Shown one piece after another: positions 1-6,394 of a DNA stretch of 11,120 nucleotides. The notes under the pieces are model-generated. The model was given only the letters and a program-made list of their open reading frames with translations. It did no database searches and had not been told where the DNA came from. This DNA comes from Spirochaetales bacterium. GTDB lineage: Bacteria; Spirochaetota; Spirochaetia; SZUA-6; DRHE01. A program made the translations under genes and the position numbers. The stretch covers positions 1-11,120 of the forward strand of contig JAGLQP010000025.1 in assembly GCA_023136785.1 (NCBI GenBank). The letters run 5' to 3'. Within the stretch, counting starts at the first letter, position 1. The number at the start of each line of letters is the position of its first letter.

Positions 1-330
1 TTCACCCAGTACGCCATGACCGAAGGAACGATCTGCTGGATCGACGGCTGGGTCATCACCGAGTCCACCAGCGGCGCTTCCCTCGACCTGGCTCTCAAGT
101 ACATGGACTACATGATCGGTGATCAGGGACAAAAAGAGCTGGCCGAACTGGTCGGATTCGGGATCGTGAACCCCACCGGTGCATCGGGCTTCAATCCGGT
201 GATTCTCGACTCCACCTTCTGGTACGGCGAGGACATCGGTGATTTCCCCGCTCCCCTGTATATCATGGTTCCCGAGGAAGATCCGGGTGCCCGGGTCGAG
301 CTCTGGAACAAGGTCAAAGCCAGACCGTAA
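1..330 (+). CDS. Extracellular solute-binding protein, PotD-like (C-terminal part)
   Basis: The frame is open from the first base of the window and ends at TAA 328-330, giving the last 109 residues of a protein whose start lies outside. The segment EGTICWIDGWVI near the beginning, followed by a helix containing ALKYMDYMIGDQGQKELAE and a GFGIVNPTG stretch, fits the C-terminal lobe of spermidine/putrescine-type periplasmic binding proteins (PotD family). In that family a similar EG-x-x-W-x-D segment lies in the ligand-binding cleft. Its job would be to capture the substrate outside the membrane and deliver it to the permeases encoded downstream. The gene comes first, before the ATPase and two permeases, so the operon order is D-A-B-C. 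The signal peptide and most ligand-contact residues are not visible, so the substrate (polyamine or another small cation or organic compound) stays open. Confidence 0.85.
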   Translation, partial: FTQYAMTEGTICWIDGWVITESTSGASLDLALKYMDYMIGDQGQKELAELVGFGIVNPTGASGFNPVILDSTFWYGEDIGDFPAPLYIMVPEEDPGARVELWNKVKARP

Positions 331-350
331 AGGCAAGCGTAATTCTCTTC

Positions 351-392
351 GGCAGGTTCTGTCTCCATCGGGCGACAGAACCTGCCTGTTTT
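351..392 (+). terminator. Intergenic 13-bp hairpin with short T-run
   Basis: GGCAGGTTCTGTC (351-363) and GACAGAACCTGCC (374-386) form a perfect 13-bp stem with a 10-base loop, followed by TGTTTT (387-392). It lies between the end of the binding-protein gene (330) and the ATPase start (441). The tail is a short T-run interrupted by G, so it may act as a partial terminator or as an mRNA 3'-end stabiliser, letting the binding protein be made in excess over the membrane parts. No convincing promoter was seen between the hairpin and the ATPase gene, which favours read-through. Confidence 0.75.
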
Positions 393-440
393 CTGGTACA
401 AAATCTTAAGACACGGCATACCGCGCCTCAGGAAGGGAGA

Positions 441-1556
441 ATGAAAGCAGACAACGCAATCGACCTGGTGAATGTCACCAAGAAGTTCGACGAAGTAACG
501 GCGGTTTCCAAGTTCACAGTTGAAATCAGGAAGGGAGAGTTCTTCTCCCTGCTCGGACCTTCGGGGTGTGGAAAGACCACCACCTTGCGCATGATCGCCG
601 GACTGGAAGTGCCGACGGAGGGGCAGATCCTGCTGGAGGGCGGGGATGTCAGCAGCACACCGGCCTACCGGCGCAATGTCAACACTGTGTTCCAGGACTA
701 CGCTCTGTTCCCCCACATGACGGTGCGTAAGAACATCTACTTCCCCCTCAAGATGAAAAAAATCTCCCCTTCCGAAGCTGAGACGCGAATCGAGAGGGTT
801 CTGCGCCTGGTGAATATGGAGGGCTTCGGGAACCGCCTGCCCCAGCAGCTGTCCGGAGGACAACGACAGCGCATCGCCCTGGCCCGTTCTCTGGTCAACG
901 AGCCGGCCGCCCTGCTCCTGGATGAACCGTTGGGAGCCCTGGATTTCAAGCTGCGGGTGGCTATGCAGAAGGTGCTCAAAGACATCCAGAGAAATGTAGG
1001 CATCACCTTTATCTACGTGACCCACGACCAATCGGAAGCCATGACCATGAGCGACCGTATCGCCGTGATGAAGGACGGTCTGGCCCACCAGATCGCCACC
1101 CCGGATGAGATCTACAACAATCCCTCTACCGCTTTTGTTGCCTCCTTTATCGGAGATATGAACTTCGTGCACGGCACGGTGCTGGACAACGACGGCAAGA
1201 CCTGCGTTCTCGATGTCGAGGGCCAAAAGGTCACGGCCAAACGGGCTGTCGATTTAGGCAAGGGTGCCGCCGCTCTGGTCTGCATCCGTACCGAGAGGGT
1301 ACAGGTCAATCCCCACCGGAGCGTAGAGAACCGGGTATCCGCAGAGCTGTCCCGCATCATCTATAGGGGCACGGATTACGAGGCTACCTGTAGGATCGGC
1401 CGGGCGGAGCTGCGGGCGGTGGTGCAGGCCGTGACCTGGGATGCCGCTCTGCGCGTCGGCGGCACCGTGGAGCTGGCCTGGAACGCCGAAGACGTGATCG
1501 TTTTTCCCCGGGAAGAGGAGAAGGACGTGATCAAATACAGCGGCGAGGCGGTATGA
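441..1556 (+). CDS. potA: ABC importer ATPase, PotA family
   Basis: This 371-residue protein is the ATP-hydrolysing subunit of a Pot-type importer and sits on the cytoplasmic face of the two permeases. Walker A GPSGCGKT is at residues 39-46, the Q-loop glutamine at 85 (VFQDYALFPHM), the signature LSGGQ at 137-141, Walker B LLLDE at 158-162 with the D-loop GALD just after, and the switch histidine at 195 (VTHDQSEA). From about residue 235 onward a C-terminal TOBE-like beta domain follows, as in PotA and other CUT1/Pot ATPases, and the length matches the family. The ATG is preceded by AGGAAGGGAG, a strong ribosome binding site. The stop overlaps the next start by four bases (ATGA), implying translational coupling. 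Function as an import ATPase is clear; the polyamine label comes from family resemblance and the gene order only. Confidence 0.93.
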   Translation: MKADNAIDLVNVTKKFDEVTAVSKFTVEIRKGEFFSLLGPSGCGKTTTLRMIAGLEVPTEGQILLEGGDVSSTPAYRRNVNTVFQDYALFPHMTVRKNIYFPLKMKKISPSEAETRIERVLRLVNMEGFGNRLPQQLSGGQRQRIALARSLVNEPAALLLDEPLGALDFKLRVAMQKVLKDIQRNVGITFIYVTHDQSEAMTMSDRIAVMKDGLAHQIATPDEIYNNPSTAFVASFIGDMNFVHGTVLDNDGKTCVLDVEGQKVTAKRAVDLGKGAAALVCIRTERVQVNPHRSVENRVSAELSRIIYRGTDYEATCRIGRAELRAVVQAVTWDAALRVGGTVELAWNAEDVIVFPREEEKDVIKYSGEAV

Positions 1557-2419
1557 TGAAGCGCCGGATTTCAAAGCCTGGAGAGTTTATCAAGGGTGTT
1601 CCCATTGCAGTATGGCTGCTCGCCCTGGTAGCGATCCCCCTGATCTTCACCTTCATCATGAGTTTCTACTCCTCCAGCGGGTTGGTGATCGACAGAACCC
1701 TGACACTGAAAAACTACAAGCTTTTCTTCACCGATCCTCTCTACGCCCGCATCCTGTTCAAGACTATCCGCCTGGCCGTGGCCATTTCAATGCTTTCGAT
1801 TGCGGCGGCCTTTCCCCTCGCCTATATGGTCAGTTTCAAGGTCAGGCGCGGGCGGAATCTGCTGTTCATGCTCTGCATCATTCCTCTGTGGGTCAGCTAT
1901 CTGGTGCGCATCATCGCCTGGCGGACGATTCTGGGAAATCGAGGAGTGATAAACTCCGCGTTGATGGCCCTGGGGCTGATCAAGGAACCCCTGACCTTTT
2001 TCCTGTACAATCAGTTTGCCATTGCCATTACCTTGACCTATATCTGCATTCCCTTCGTGTTCATTCCCGTGTATACGGCCTTGGAGAAAATACCCCGGAA
2101 TCTTCTCGATGCGGCCAACGATCTCGGGGCTAACGAGCTGCGTACCTTCTACAACGTGATCCTGCCGCTGGGCCTCCCGGGACTGGTCACCGGATTCATC
2201 TTCTCCTTCATCATCGCTTTAGGGGATTACATCATTCCCCTGCAGTTGGGAGGAACTCAGGGGATCATGTTCGGAAATCTGGTCTGGAGCCAGTTCGGCT
2301 TCGCCTTCAACTGGCCCTTGGGGGCGGCCCTGGGGTTCATCCTGTTCATCATCGCGGTAGCCATTCTGGGACTCACCTCCAAGTTCGGTTCTACCGAAGG
2401 GGGATTCCTCGGTGAGTAG
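1553..2419 (+). CDS. potB: ABC importer permease 1, PotB family
   Basis: This 288-residue integral membrane protein is one of the two channel-forming subunits. The first transmembrane segment is at about residues 17-39, with further hydrophobic segments near 70-93, 103-125, 155-177, 208-230 and 258-275. The cytoplasmic EAA loop that docks on the ATPase is visible at about 186-205 (LDAANDLGANELRTFYNVILP). The extended periplasmic stretch after helix 1 (DRTLTLKNYKLFF) is typical of PotB/PotC and CUT1 permeases. Two consecutive ATGs (1553 and 1556) could both start translation. The first overlaps the ATPase stop, with GAGG at 1545-1548 as a modest ribosome binding site. The end overlaps the next permease gene by eight bases. 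Confidence 0.92.
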   Translation: MMKRRISKPGEFIKGVPIAVWLLALVAIPLIFTFIMSFYSSSGLVIDRTLTLKNYKLFFTDPLYARILFKTIRLAVAISMLSIAAAFPLAYMVSFKVRRGRNLLFMLCIIPLWVSYLVRIIAWRTILGNRGVINSALMALGLIKEPLTFFLYNQFAIAITLTYICIPFVFIPVYTALEKIPRNLLDAANDLGANELRTFYNVILPLGLPGLVTGFIFSFIIALGDYIIPLQLGGTQGIMFGNLVWSQFGFAFNWPLGAALGFILFIIAVAILGLTSKFGSTEGGFLGE

Positions 2420-3239
2420 CAAGACACGAGGGGTCATGCGGGGACGCGGAACCGGTTTGAAGATATACGGGACCTTGATCTTTGTCTTCCTCTACTTTCC
2501 CATGGTCATCGTGCTGCTGTTCAGCTTCAGCCCGACCCGCACCATCGTCGGCCTTTCGGGCTTGACCCTGAAGTGGTACCAGGAGCTGTTTCAGGACCCC
2601 AGGCTGCTGATCGCATTCTGGCACACCGTGATGGTCGGACTCTGTGCCGTGGCCATTGCCACGGTTTTCGGTACCGCCGGTGCTTTTTTCGTCACTCGGG
2701 TGGAGTTTCCCGGCAAGGGAGTTTTTCGCGCCCTGGTGATGCTCCCCTTTCTGCTCCCGGGTATCATCATGGGCGTGACTCTGCTGATATTCTTCAGAAA
2801 TCTGAACGTGCACCTATCGATGTTCACGATCCTGATGGGGCACGTGTCCTTTACCACGCCGCTGGTGATGTTTCAGGTGTCCAGCCGGCTGTCGCGCATG
2901 GGGCCGACCTACCGCTGGGCCGCCATGGATCTGGGCGCCAATCCGGTCCAGACCTTCTGGCATGTAACCCTGCCCATGATCCGCACCGCCTTGATCGGAG
3001 CGGGCCTGTTGGCCTTCACCGTTTCCTTCGATGAAATCGTCATTTCCTATTTCCTTACCGGTACCTGGATGACACTGCCCGTGTACATTTACGGGATGAT
3101 GCGTTTCGGGCTGTCTCCGAAAGTGTATGCCATCTCAACCATAATCTTGATCCTCTCCCTGGTTTTGATCACTTTTATGGCCAGGTATACGGGCCGTTCA
3201 GCCGACACCTACAGGGTGCGGAAGCGGGATGCAGGGTAA
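2412..3239 (+). CDS. potC: ABC importer permease 2, PotC family
   Basis: This 275-residue permease is the likely heterodimer partner of the preceding protein. The N-terminal helix is at about residues 18-39, others lie near 70-93, 104-128, 138-156, 194-215 and 240-258, and the EAA loop is at 170-190 (AAMDLGANPVQTFWHVTLPMI). The segment FSFSPTRTIVG after the first helix and DEIVISYFLTG near the fifth are familiar features of PotC. I chose the GTG start at 2412, which overlaps the previous gene by eight bases and has a GAAGGGGG-type site upstream. The ATG at 2436 is an alternative, but its GAGGGG is only two bases away. The basic C-terminal tail is cytoplasmic. The URO-D gene follows after 20 bases. 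Confidence 0.92.
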   Translation: MSSKTRGVMRGRGTGLKIYGTLIFVFLYFPMVIVLLFSFSPTRTIVGLSGLTLKWYQELFQDPRLLIAFWHTVMVGLCAVAIATVFGTAGAFFVTRVEFPGKGVFRALVMLPFLLPGIIMGVTLLIFFRNLNVHLSMFTILMGHVSFTTPLVMFQVSSRLSRMGPTYRWAAMDLGANPVQTFWHVTLPMIRTALIGAGLLAFTVSFDEIVISYFLTGTWMTLPVYIYGMMRFGLSPKVYAISTIILILSLVLITFMARYTGRSADTYRVRKRDAG

Positions 3240-3259
3240 GTGGGGCAGCCTGACAAACT

Positions 3260-4318
3260 ATGAATCGGTACGGATTTGAACCGGATTTCGAGAATCTGAA
3301 GACCGTCTTGAAGGGCGGCCGGGGACACCGCGTCCCCAACGCCGAGTTGGTCATCGACAGGGAGATCAAGGAAACTTTTCTCAGGCGATCCGTGGAGTCG
3401 ATCCCAGATGAGATCGAGTTCCGCTACCAGGCGGGCTACGATTACCTCTGGTTGAGCGTGGGCATGATCGATCCCGCCGGGACCGTGAACAAAGAGTTTG
3501 TCCCGGACTCCGGGGACAAGCACTTTGCCGGCAAGGATGAGCGGGTCTGGGCGGACGAACACGGCGGAGTCATCCGGGAGGAGAAGGATCTGGACTCCCT
3601 ATCCTGGCCCGACGCCGCGACTCTGGATTACTCCCCCTTTTCCGAAGCGGCAGCCCATCTGAAGCCGGGGATGAAGGTGATCGCCGTGCTCGGCAAGATC
3701 TTCACCGCTGCCTGGCAGCTGCTCGGCTTCGCCCGTTTCTGCGAGCTGGTCTACACTCAGGCCGAGTTCATCGACGCCTTGATCGAGCGTATCGGCACGG
3801 TCCAGGTCGAGGTGTTCAAACGGCTCCTCGAGCGCGAGGAGGTTGGCGCCTTCTGGATTCCCGATGACATCGCCTTTCGTTCGGGCACCCTGCTCTGCCC
3901 GGAGTGGTTGACCGAGAGGATCTTTCCCTACTACCGGCGGATGGCGGAAGCCTGCCGCCGGGCGGACAAACCGATCATCTACCACTCCGACGGCGACCTG
4001 AGCACCATGATCGATACGATCGTAGAGACCGGATTTCACGCCCTGCACCCCATCGAGCCGGAATCGATGGACATCTATGCCCTGCGAAAGAGGATCGGAA
4101 AAAGCATCTGCTTGGTGGGGAACATCTGTGTGAACACCCTCTCGGTCGGCAGCCAAGAGGAGATCCGGGATCTGGTGCGGGATCGGATCGAGCGTTTGGG
4201 CTATGACGGGGCCTACTGCGTGGGTTCGAGCAACTCGGTGCCCAACTATGTGCCTTTTGAGAACTACCGGGTCATGCTGGAGACCAGCGCCGAATTCGCC
4301 CGCCCTGCTTCAGGATAA
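3260..4318 (+). CDS. URO-D family protein (uroporphyrinogen decarboxylase / methyltransferase-like)
   Basis: This 352-residue protein has the TIM-barrel hallmarks of the URO-D superfamily: a substrate-proximal IPDDIAF segment at 200-206, a CPEWLTERIFPYYRRM helix at 213-228, a YHSDGDL strand end at 241-247 and a C-terminal VPFENYRVML at 331-340. The superfamily holds haem-pathway decarboxylases and corrinoid-dependent methyltransferases (MtaA, MtbA, CmuA). In the methyltransferases zinc is held by an HxC pair plus a later Cys. Here the pair reads H242-S-D244, while C290 and C320 are the nearby cysteines, so the classic zinc site is not intact. An unlinked haem-pathway role is unlikely given the position at the end of a Pot-type importer operon. 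A role in breaking down or demethylating the imported compound is my inference. An in-frame TGA at 3251-3253 fixes ATG 3260 as the first possible start; the ribosome binding site is weak and distant (GTGGGG near 3240). Confidence 0.85.
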   Translation: MNRYGFEPDFENLKTVLKGGRGHRVPNAELVIDREIKETFLRRSVESIPDEIEFRYQAGYDYLWLSVGMIDPAGTVNKEFVPDSGDKHFAGKDERVWADEHGGVIREEKDLDSLSWPDAATLDYSPFSEAAAHLKPGMKVIAVLGKIFTAAWQLLGFARFCELVYTQAEFIDALIERIGTVQVEVFKRLLEREEVGAFWIPDDIAFRSGTLLCPEWLTERIFPYYRRMAEACRRADKPIIYHSDGDLSTMIDTIVETGFHALHPIEPESMDIYALRKRIGKSICLVGNICVNTLSVGSQEEIRDLVRDRIERLGYDGAYCVGSSNSVPNYVPFENYRVMLETSAEFARPASG

Positions 4319-4320
4319 GG

Positions 4321-4635
4321 CTACACGGCGAACCAGGGCCGCACCGTCATCCCCTGCAGCTCCCAGCTGTCATTCCCCCCGTAGACCGGCATAGCGGAAT
4401 CGGAGGATTCGCCGGCCAGGCGGCACCACCAGCCCAGAGCATCGAGCATACTCGGCGAAAAAGTCTGTCCGGACTTGAGTTCGATGGGCCACAGTTCTGT
4501 CCCCTCCTCGACAACGTAATTCTCGAACAGAGCGCCTCGCAATGGGTGCGTTTCGAGCTGAGTGACGTCGCGAATACGAAGTAAGTGGCAGGCCAACCCT
4601 GTATCATTGAAGTAGAGCTTGGGGCTTTTGATTAA
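4321..4635 (-). pseudogene. Remnant of an AAA ATPase with DUF4143 C-terminus
   Basis: On the minus strand a 104-codon open stretch, with a TAG just upstream (4636-4638), reads LIKSPKLYFNDTGLACHLL, then LRGALFENYVV, then EEGTELWPIELKSGQTF, and ends WELQGMTVRPWFAV. These are the conserved blocks of the C-terminal half of AAA ATPases carrying DUF4143 (the KSPKLYF-DTGLA motif, the GxLFENxVV helix and the PIExKSG strand). The roughly 35-40 residues normally found between FENYVV and EEGTELW are missing, including the acidic residue of the PD-(D/E)XK-like core, so there is an internal in-frame deletion. The ATP-binding half is absent. In a shifted frame just upstream (about 4638-4667) the DNA reads SYFLTNLRLNS, resembling the usual lead-in before KSPKLYF, which suggests a frameshift as well. 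It converges on the URO-D gene with two bases between the stops. Confidence 0.8.
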
Positions 4636-4694
4636 CTATTCAATCGTAAATTTGTCAAGAAATAGCTATCTGTGTGCTTCATCCCCAGGGAAAA

Positions 4695-4729
4695 AATCCT
4701 TGCAGGATTCGGGTAAGGAAGCCTATAGT
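4695..4729 (+). promoter_or_regulatory. Possible xylB promoter with small inverted repeat
   Basis: TATAGT at 4724-4729 matches five of six positions of a sigma-70 -10 box. TTGCAG at 4700-4705, 18 bases upstream, is only a partial -35. A perfect inverted repeat AATCCT-TGC-AGGATT (4695-4709) overlaps this -35 and could be an operator. The 142 bases from 4636 to 4777 hold no gene. Their left part is AT-rich, with the decayed ATPase lead-in, and the right part carries this signal and the kinase ribosome binding site. Confidence 0.35.
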
Positions 4730-4777
4730 GACGGTGCCGGAACGGTAGATCATCACGGCAAATGAAGGAGCAAAGGT

Positions 4778-6277
4778 ATGGGCGGATATTTATTGGGCTA
4801 CGACGTGGGAAGCTCTTCGATAAAGGCGACCCTGCTGTCGATCGAAACTGGAACGACGGTCGCCTCGGCGACCTCCCCCGACAGGGAACTGGAGATCCAG
4901 GCTCCCCGGCCCGGCTGGGCCGAGCAGGATCCGGAGGTGTGGTGGAAGCATCTGGAGCAAGCGACTGCACAGATCGTCTCCACCGGAGTGAGTCTGGCGG
5001 AGGTCGAGGCCGTCGGGATCTCCTACCAGATGCACGGCCTGGTCTGTGTGGACCGGTCGGGCAAGGTCCTTCGCCCGGCCATCATCTGGTGCGACAGCCG
5101 GGCGGTGGAAATCGGCGACAAAGCCTTCGCAGATCTCGGCCCCGAGCGCTGTCTCAAGAAGCTGCTGAACTCGCCGGGGAACTTCACCGCCTCCAAGTTA
5201 GCCTGGGTCCGAGAAAACGAGCCGGAGATCTTCGAAAAGATCGACAGGATCCTGCTCCCCGGAGACTATATCGCCTATCGATTGACCGGCCGGCTCAATA
5301 CCACACCCTCCGGGCTCTCCGAGGGGATTCTCTGGAACTTCCCGGAGGGCGGCTTGGCCGTCTTCCTGCTGGAGCACTACGGGATTCCTGAAGAGCTGAT
5401 CGCACCGGTGGTAGCCAGCTTCGCAGCCCAGGGGCAGGTGACCGCGGAGGCCGCCGGCAAACTGGGACTGAAGCAGGGCATTCCGGTTTCCTATCGCGGG
5501 GGGGATCAGCCCAACAACGCCCTGTCCCTCAATGTTCTCAACCCCGGTGAGGTAGCGGCCACGGCGGGAACCTCCGGTGTGGTGTACGGAGTAGGAGGGG
5601 ATGCGCTTTACGATTCCGCCTCCCGGGTGAATACCTTCGTCCATATCAACCATTCAGAGGATGCGCCCCGCTACGGCACTCTTCTCTGCGTCAATGGCAC
5701 GGGGATTCTAAACAGCTGGCTCAAACACAATCTGATGACCCTGCAGGGGACCGGCGCTTCCTACGATCAGATGAATGATCTGGCCTCTTCAGCGCCGGTC
5801 GGATCGGACGGCCTGGTGGTTCTGCCCTACGGCAACGGGGCGGAGCGGACCCTGGAAAACAGGAATATCGGCGCTTCGATCCAGGGTCTCGATTTGAACA
5901 GGCACGGCCGGGCACATCTGCTGCGGGCCGCTCAGGAGGGGATCGTCTTCGCCCTGCGCTACGGGTTGGAGATCATGGAGGGTATGGGTTTGACCACCGA
6001 TACGGTTCGAGCCGGGGCTGCCAACATGTTTCTCAGTCCTCTATTCGCCGAGGCTTTTGCCACGATTTCCGGCGCCGCTGTGGAGCTGTACAACACCGAC
6101 GGATCCCAGGGAGCGGCCCGGGGAGCCGGGATCGGAGCCGGTATCTACAGCCTGGAGAGTGCCTTTGAGGGGCTGGATACCGTCAGTGTCATCGAGCCGA
6201 ATCCGGATCTTGAGGGTCCGTACCGGGATGCCTACCAGCGCTGGCTGGGGGAGCTGCGCCGCGCTCTCGGTGCTTGA
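4778..6277 (+). CDS. xylB: Xylulokinase (FGGY family)
   Basis: This 499-residue cytoplasmic kinase should phosphorylate D-xylulose to D-xylulose 5-phosphate, feeding the pentose phosphate pathway. The N-terminal nucleotide-binding strand GYDVGSSSIKA is at 7-17, the sugar-contact segment YQMHGLV at 83-89, IIWCDSR at 102-108, and LLPGDYIAYRLTG at 159-171. The second domain starts with RGGDQPNNALSLN (240-252), where D243 is the expected catalytic base, followed by TAGTSGVVYGV (262-272) and a late GAARGAGIGAG segment that closes the ATP site. The QMHG motif and length favour xylulokinase over glycerol, gluconate or ribulose kinases. AAGGAG at 4765-4770, seven bases before the ATG, is a good ribosome binding site. 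No xylose isomerase or pentose transporter lies next to it here, so the link to the importer upstream is uncertain. Confidence 0.9.
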   Translation: MGGYLLGYDVGSSSIKATLLSIETGTTVASATSPDRELEIQAPRPGWAEQDPEVWWKHLEQATAQIVSTGVSLAEVEAVGISYQMHGLVCVDRSGKVLRPAIIWCDSRAVEIGDKAFADLGPERCLKKLLNSPGNFTASKLAWVRENEPEIFEKIDRILLPGDYIAYRLTGRLNTTPSGLSEGILWNFPEGGLAVFLLEHYGIPEELIAPVVASFAAQGQVTAEAAGKLGLKQGIPVSYRGGDQPNNALSLNVLNPGEVAATAGTSGVVYGVGGDALYDSASRVNTFVHINHSEDAPRYGTLLCVNGTGILNSWLKHNLMTLQGTGASYDQMNDLASSAPVGSDGLVVLPYGNGAERTLENRNIGASIQGLDLNRHGRAHLLRAAQEGIVFALRYGLEIMEGMGLTTDTVRAGAANMFLSPLFAEAFATISGAAVELYNTDGSQGAARGAGIGAGIYSLESAFEGLDTVSVIEPNPDLEGPYRDAYQRWLGELRRALGA

Positions 6278-6297
6278 GAGCTACCCAAAAAGCCGGT

Positions 6298-6313
6298 CGG
6301 CCGGAGCCGGCCG
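6298..6313 (+). terminator. GC-rich hairpin after xylB, no T-run
   Basis: CGGCCG (6298-6303) and CGGCCG (6308-6313) can form a six-bp stem with a GAGC loop, about 20 bases after the kinase stop. Extra GCCGG copies at 6292-6296 and nearby offer alternative pairings. There is no T-run, so it may only slow RNA polymerase or protect the mRNA end. Confidence 0.35.
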
Positions 6314-6326
6314 CAGTGTACACCAG

Positions 6327-6394
6327 CATGAGTAATATCGGTATTATCCTACTTTACTCATGAGTAATGTCCGGTTATACTGATATTAGTCATG
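6327..6394 (+). repeat. Three CATGAGTAAT-type repeats over the ATPase promoter (likely operator)
   Basis: Copy 1 begins CATGAGTAATATCGGTAT at 6327-6344. Copy 2, direct, begins CATGAGTAATGTCCGGTTAT at 6359-6378. Copy 3 is inverted at 6377-6394; its reverse complement, CATGACTAATATCAGTAT, matches copy 1 at 16 of 18 positions and ends exactly at the ATPase start codon. Copies 1 and 2 start 32 bases apart, about three helical turns. Copy 2 is centred on a perfect 14-bp palindrome, TTACTCATGAGTAA (6354-6367). This layout suggests binding of a dimeric regulator, possibly autoregulation by a neighbouring product; the regulator is unknown. Confidence 0.7.
6353..6381 (+). promoter_or_regulatory. Candidate promoter of the AAA/DUF4143 ATPase gene
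   Basis: TTTACT (6353-6358) and TATACT (6376-6381) are separated by 17 bases and match the sigma-70 consensus at four and five of six positions. Transcription would start near 6388, only about four bases before the ATG at 6392, so the mRNA would be leaderless or nearly so. In keeping with this, no Shine-Dalgarno sequence precedes the ATG. The palindrome overlaps the -35 box, and copy 3 of the repeat begins within the -10 box. A second -10-like TATTAT lies at 6342-6347 without a clear -35 and would give a longer leader. Confidence 0.5.

Noticed and set aside
123..1226. Long minus-strand open frame (367 codons) opposite the binding-protein end and potA
   Set aside because: It runs antisense to two clear genes, across their intergenic hairpin, and its translation shows no domain or motif. 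It is a by-product of GC-rich codon use.
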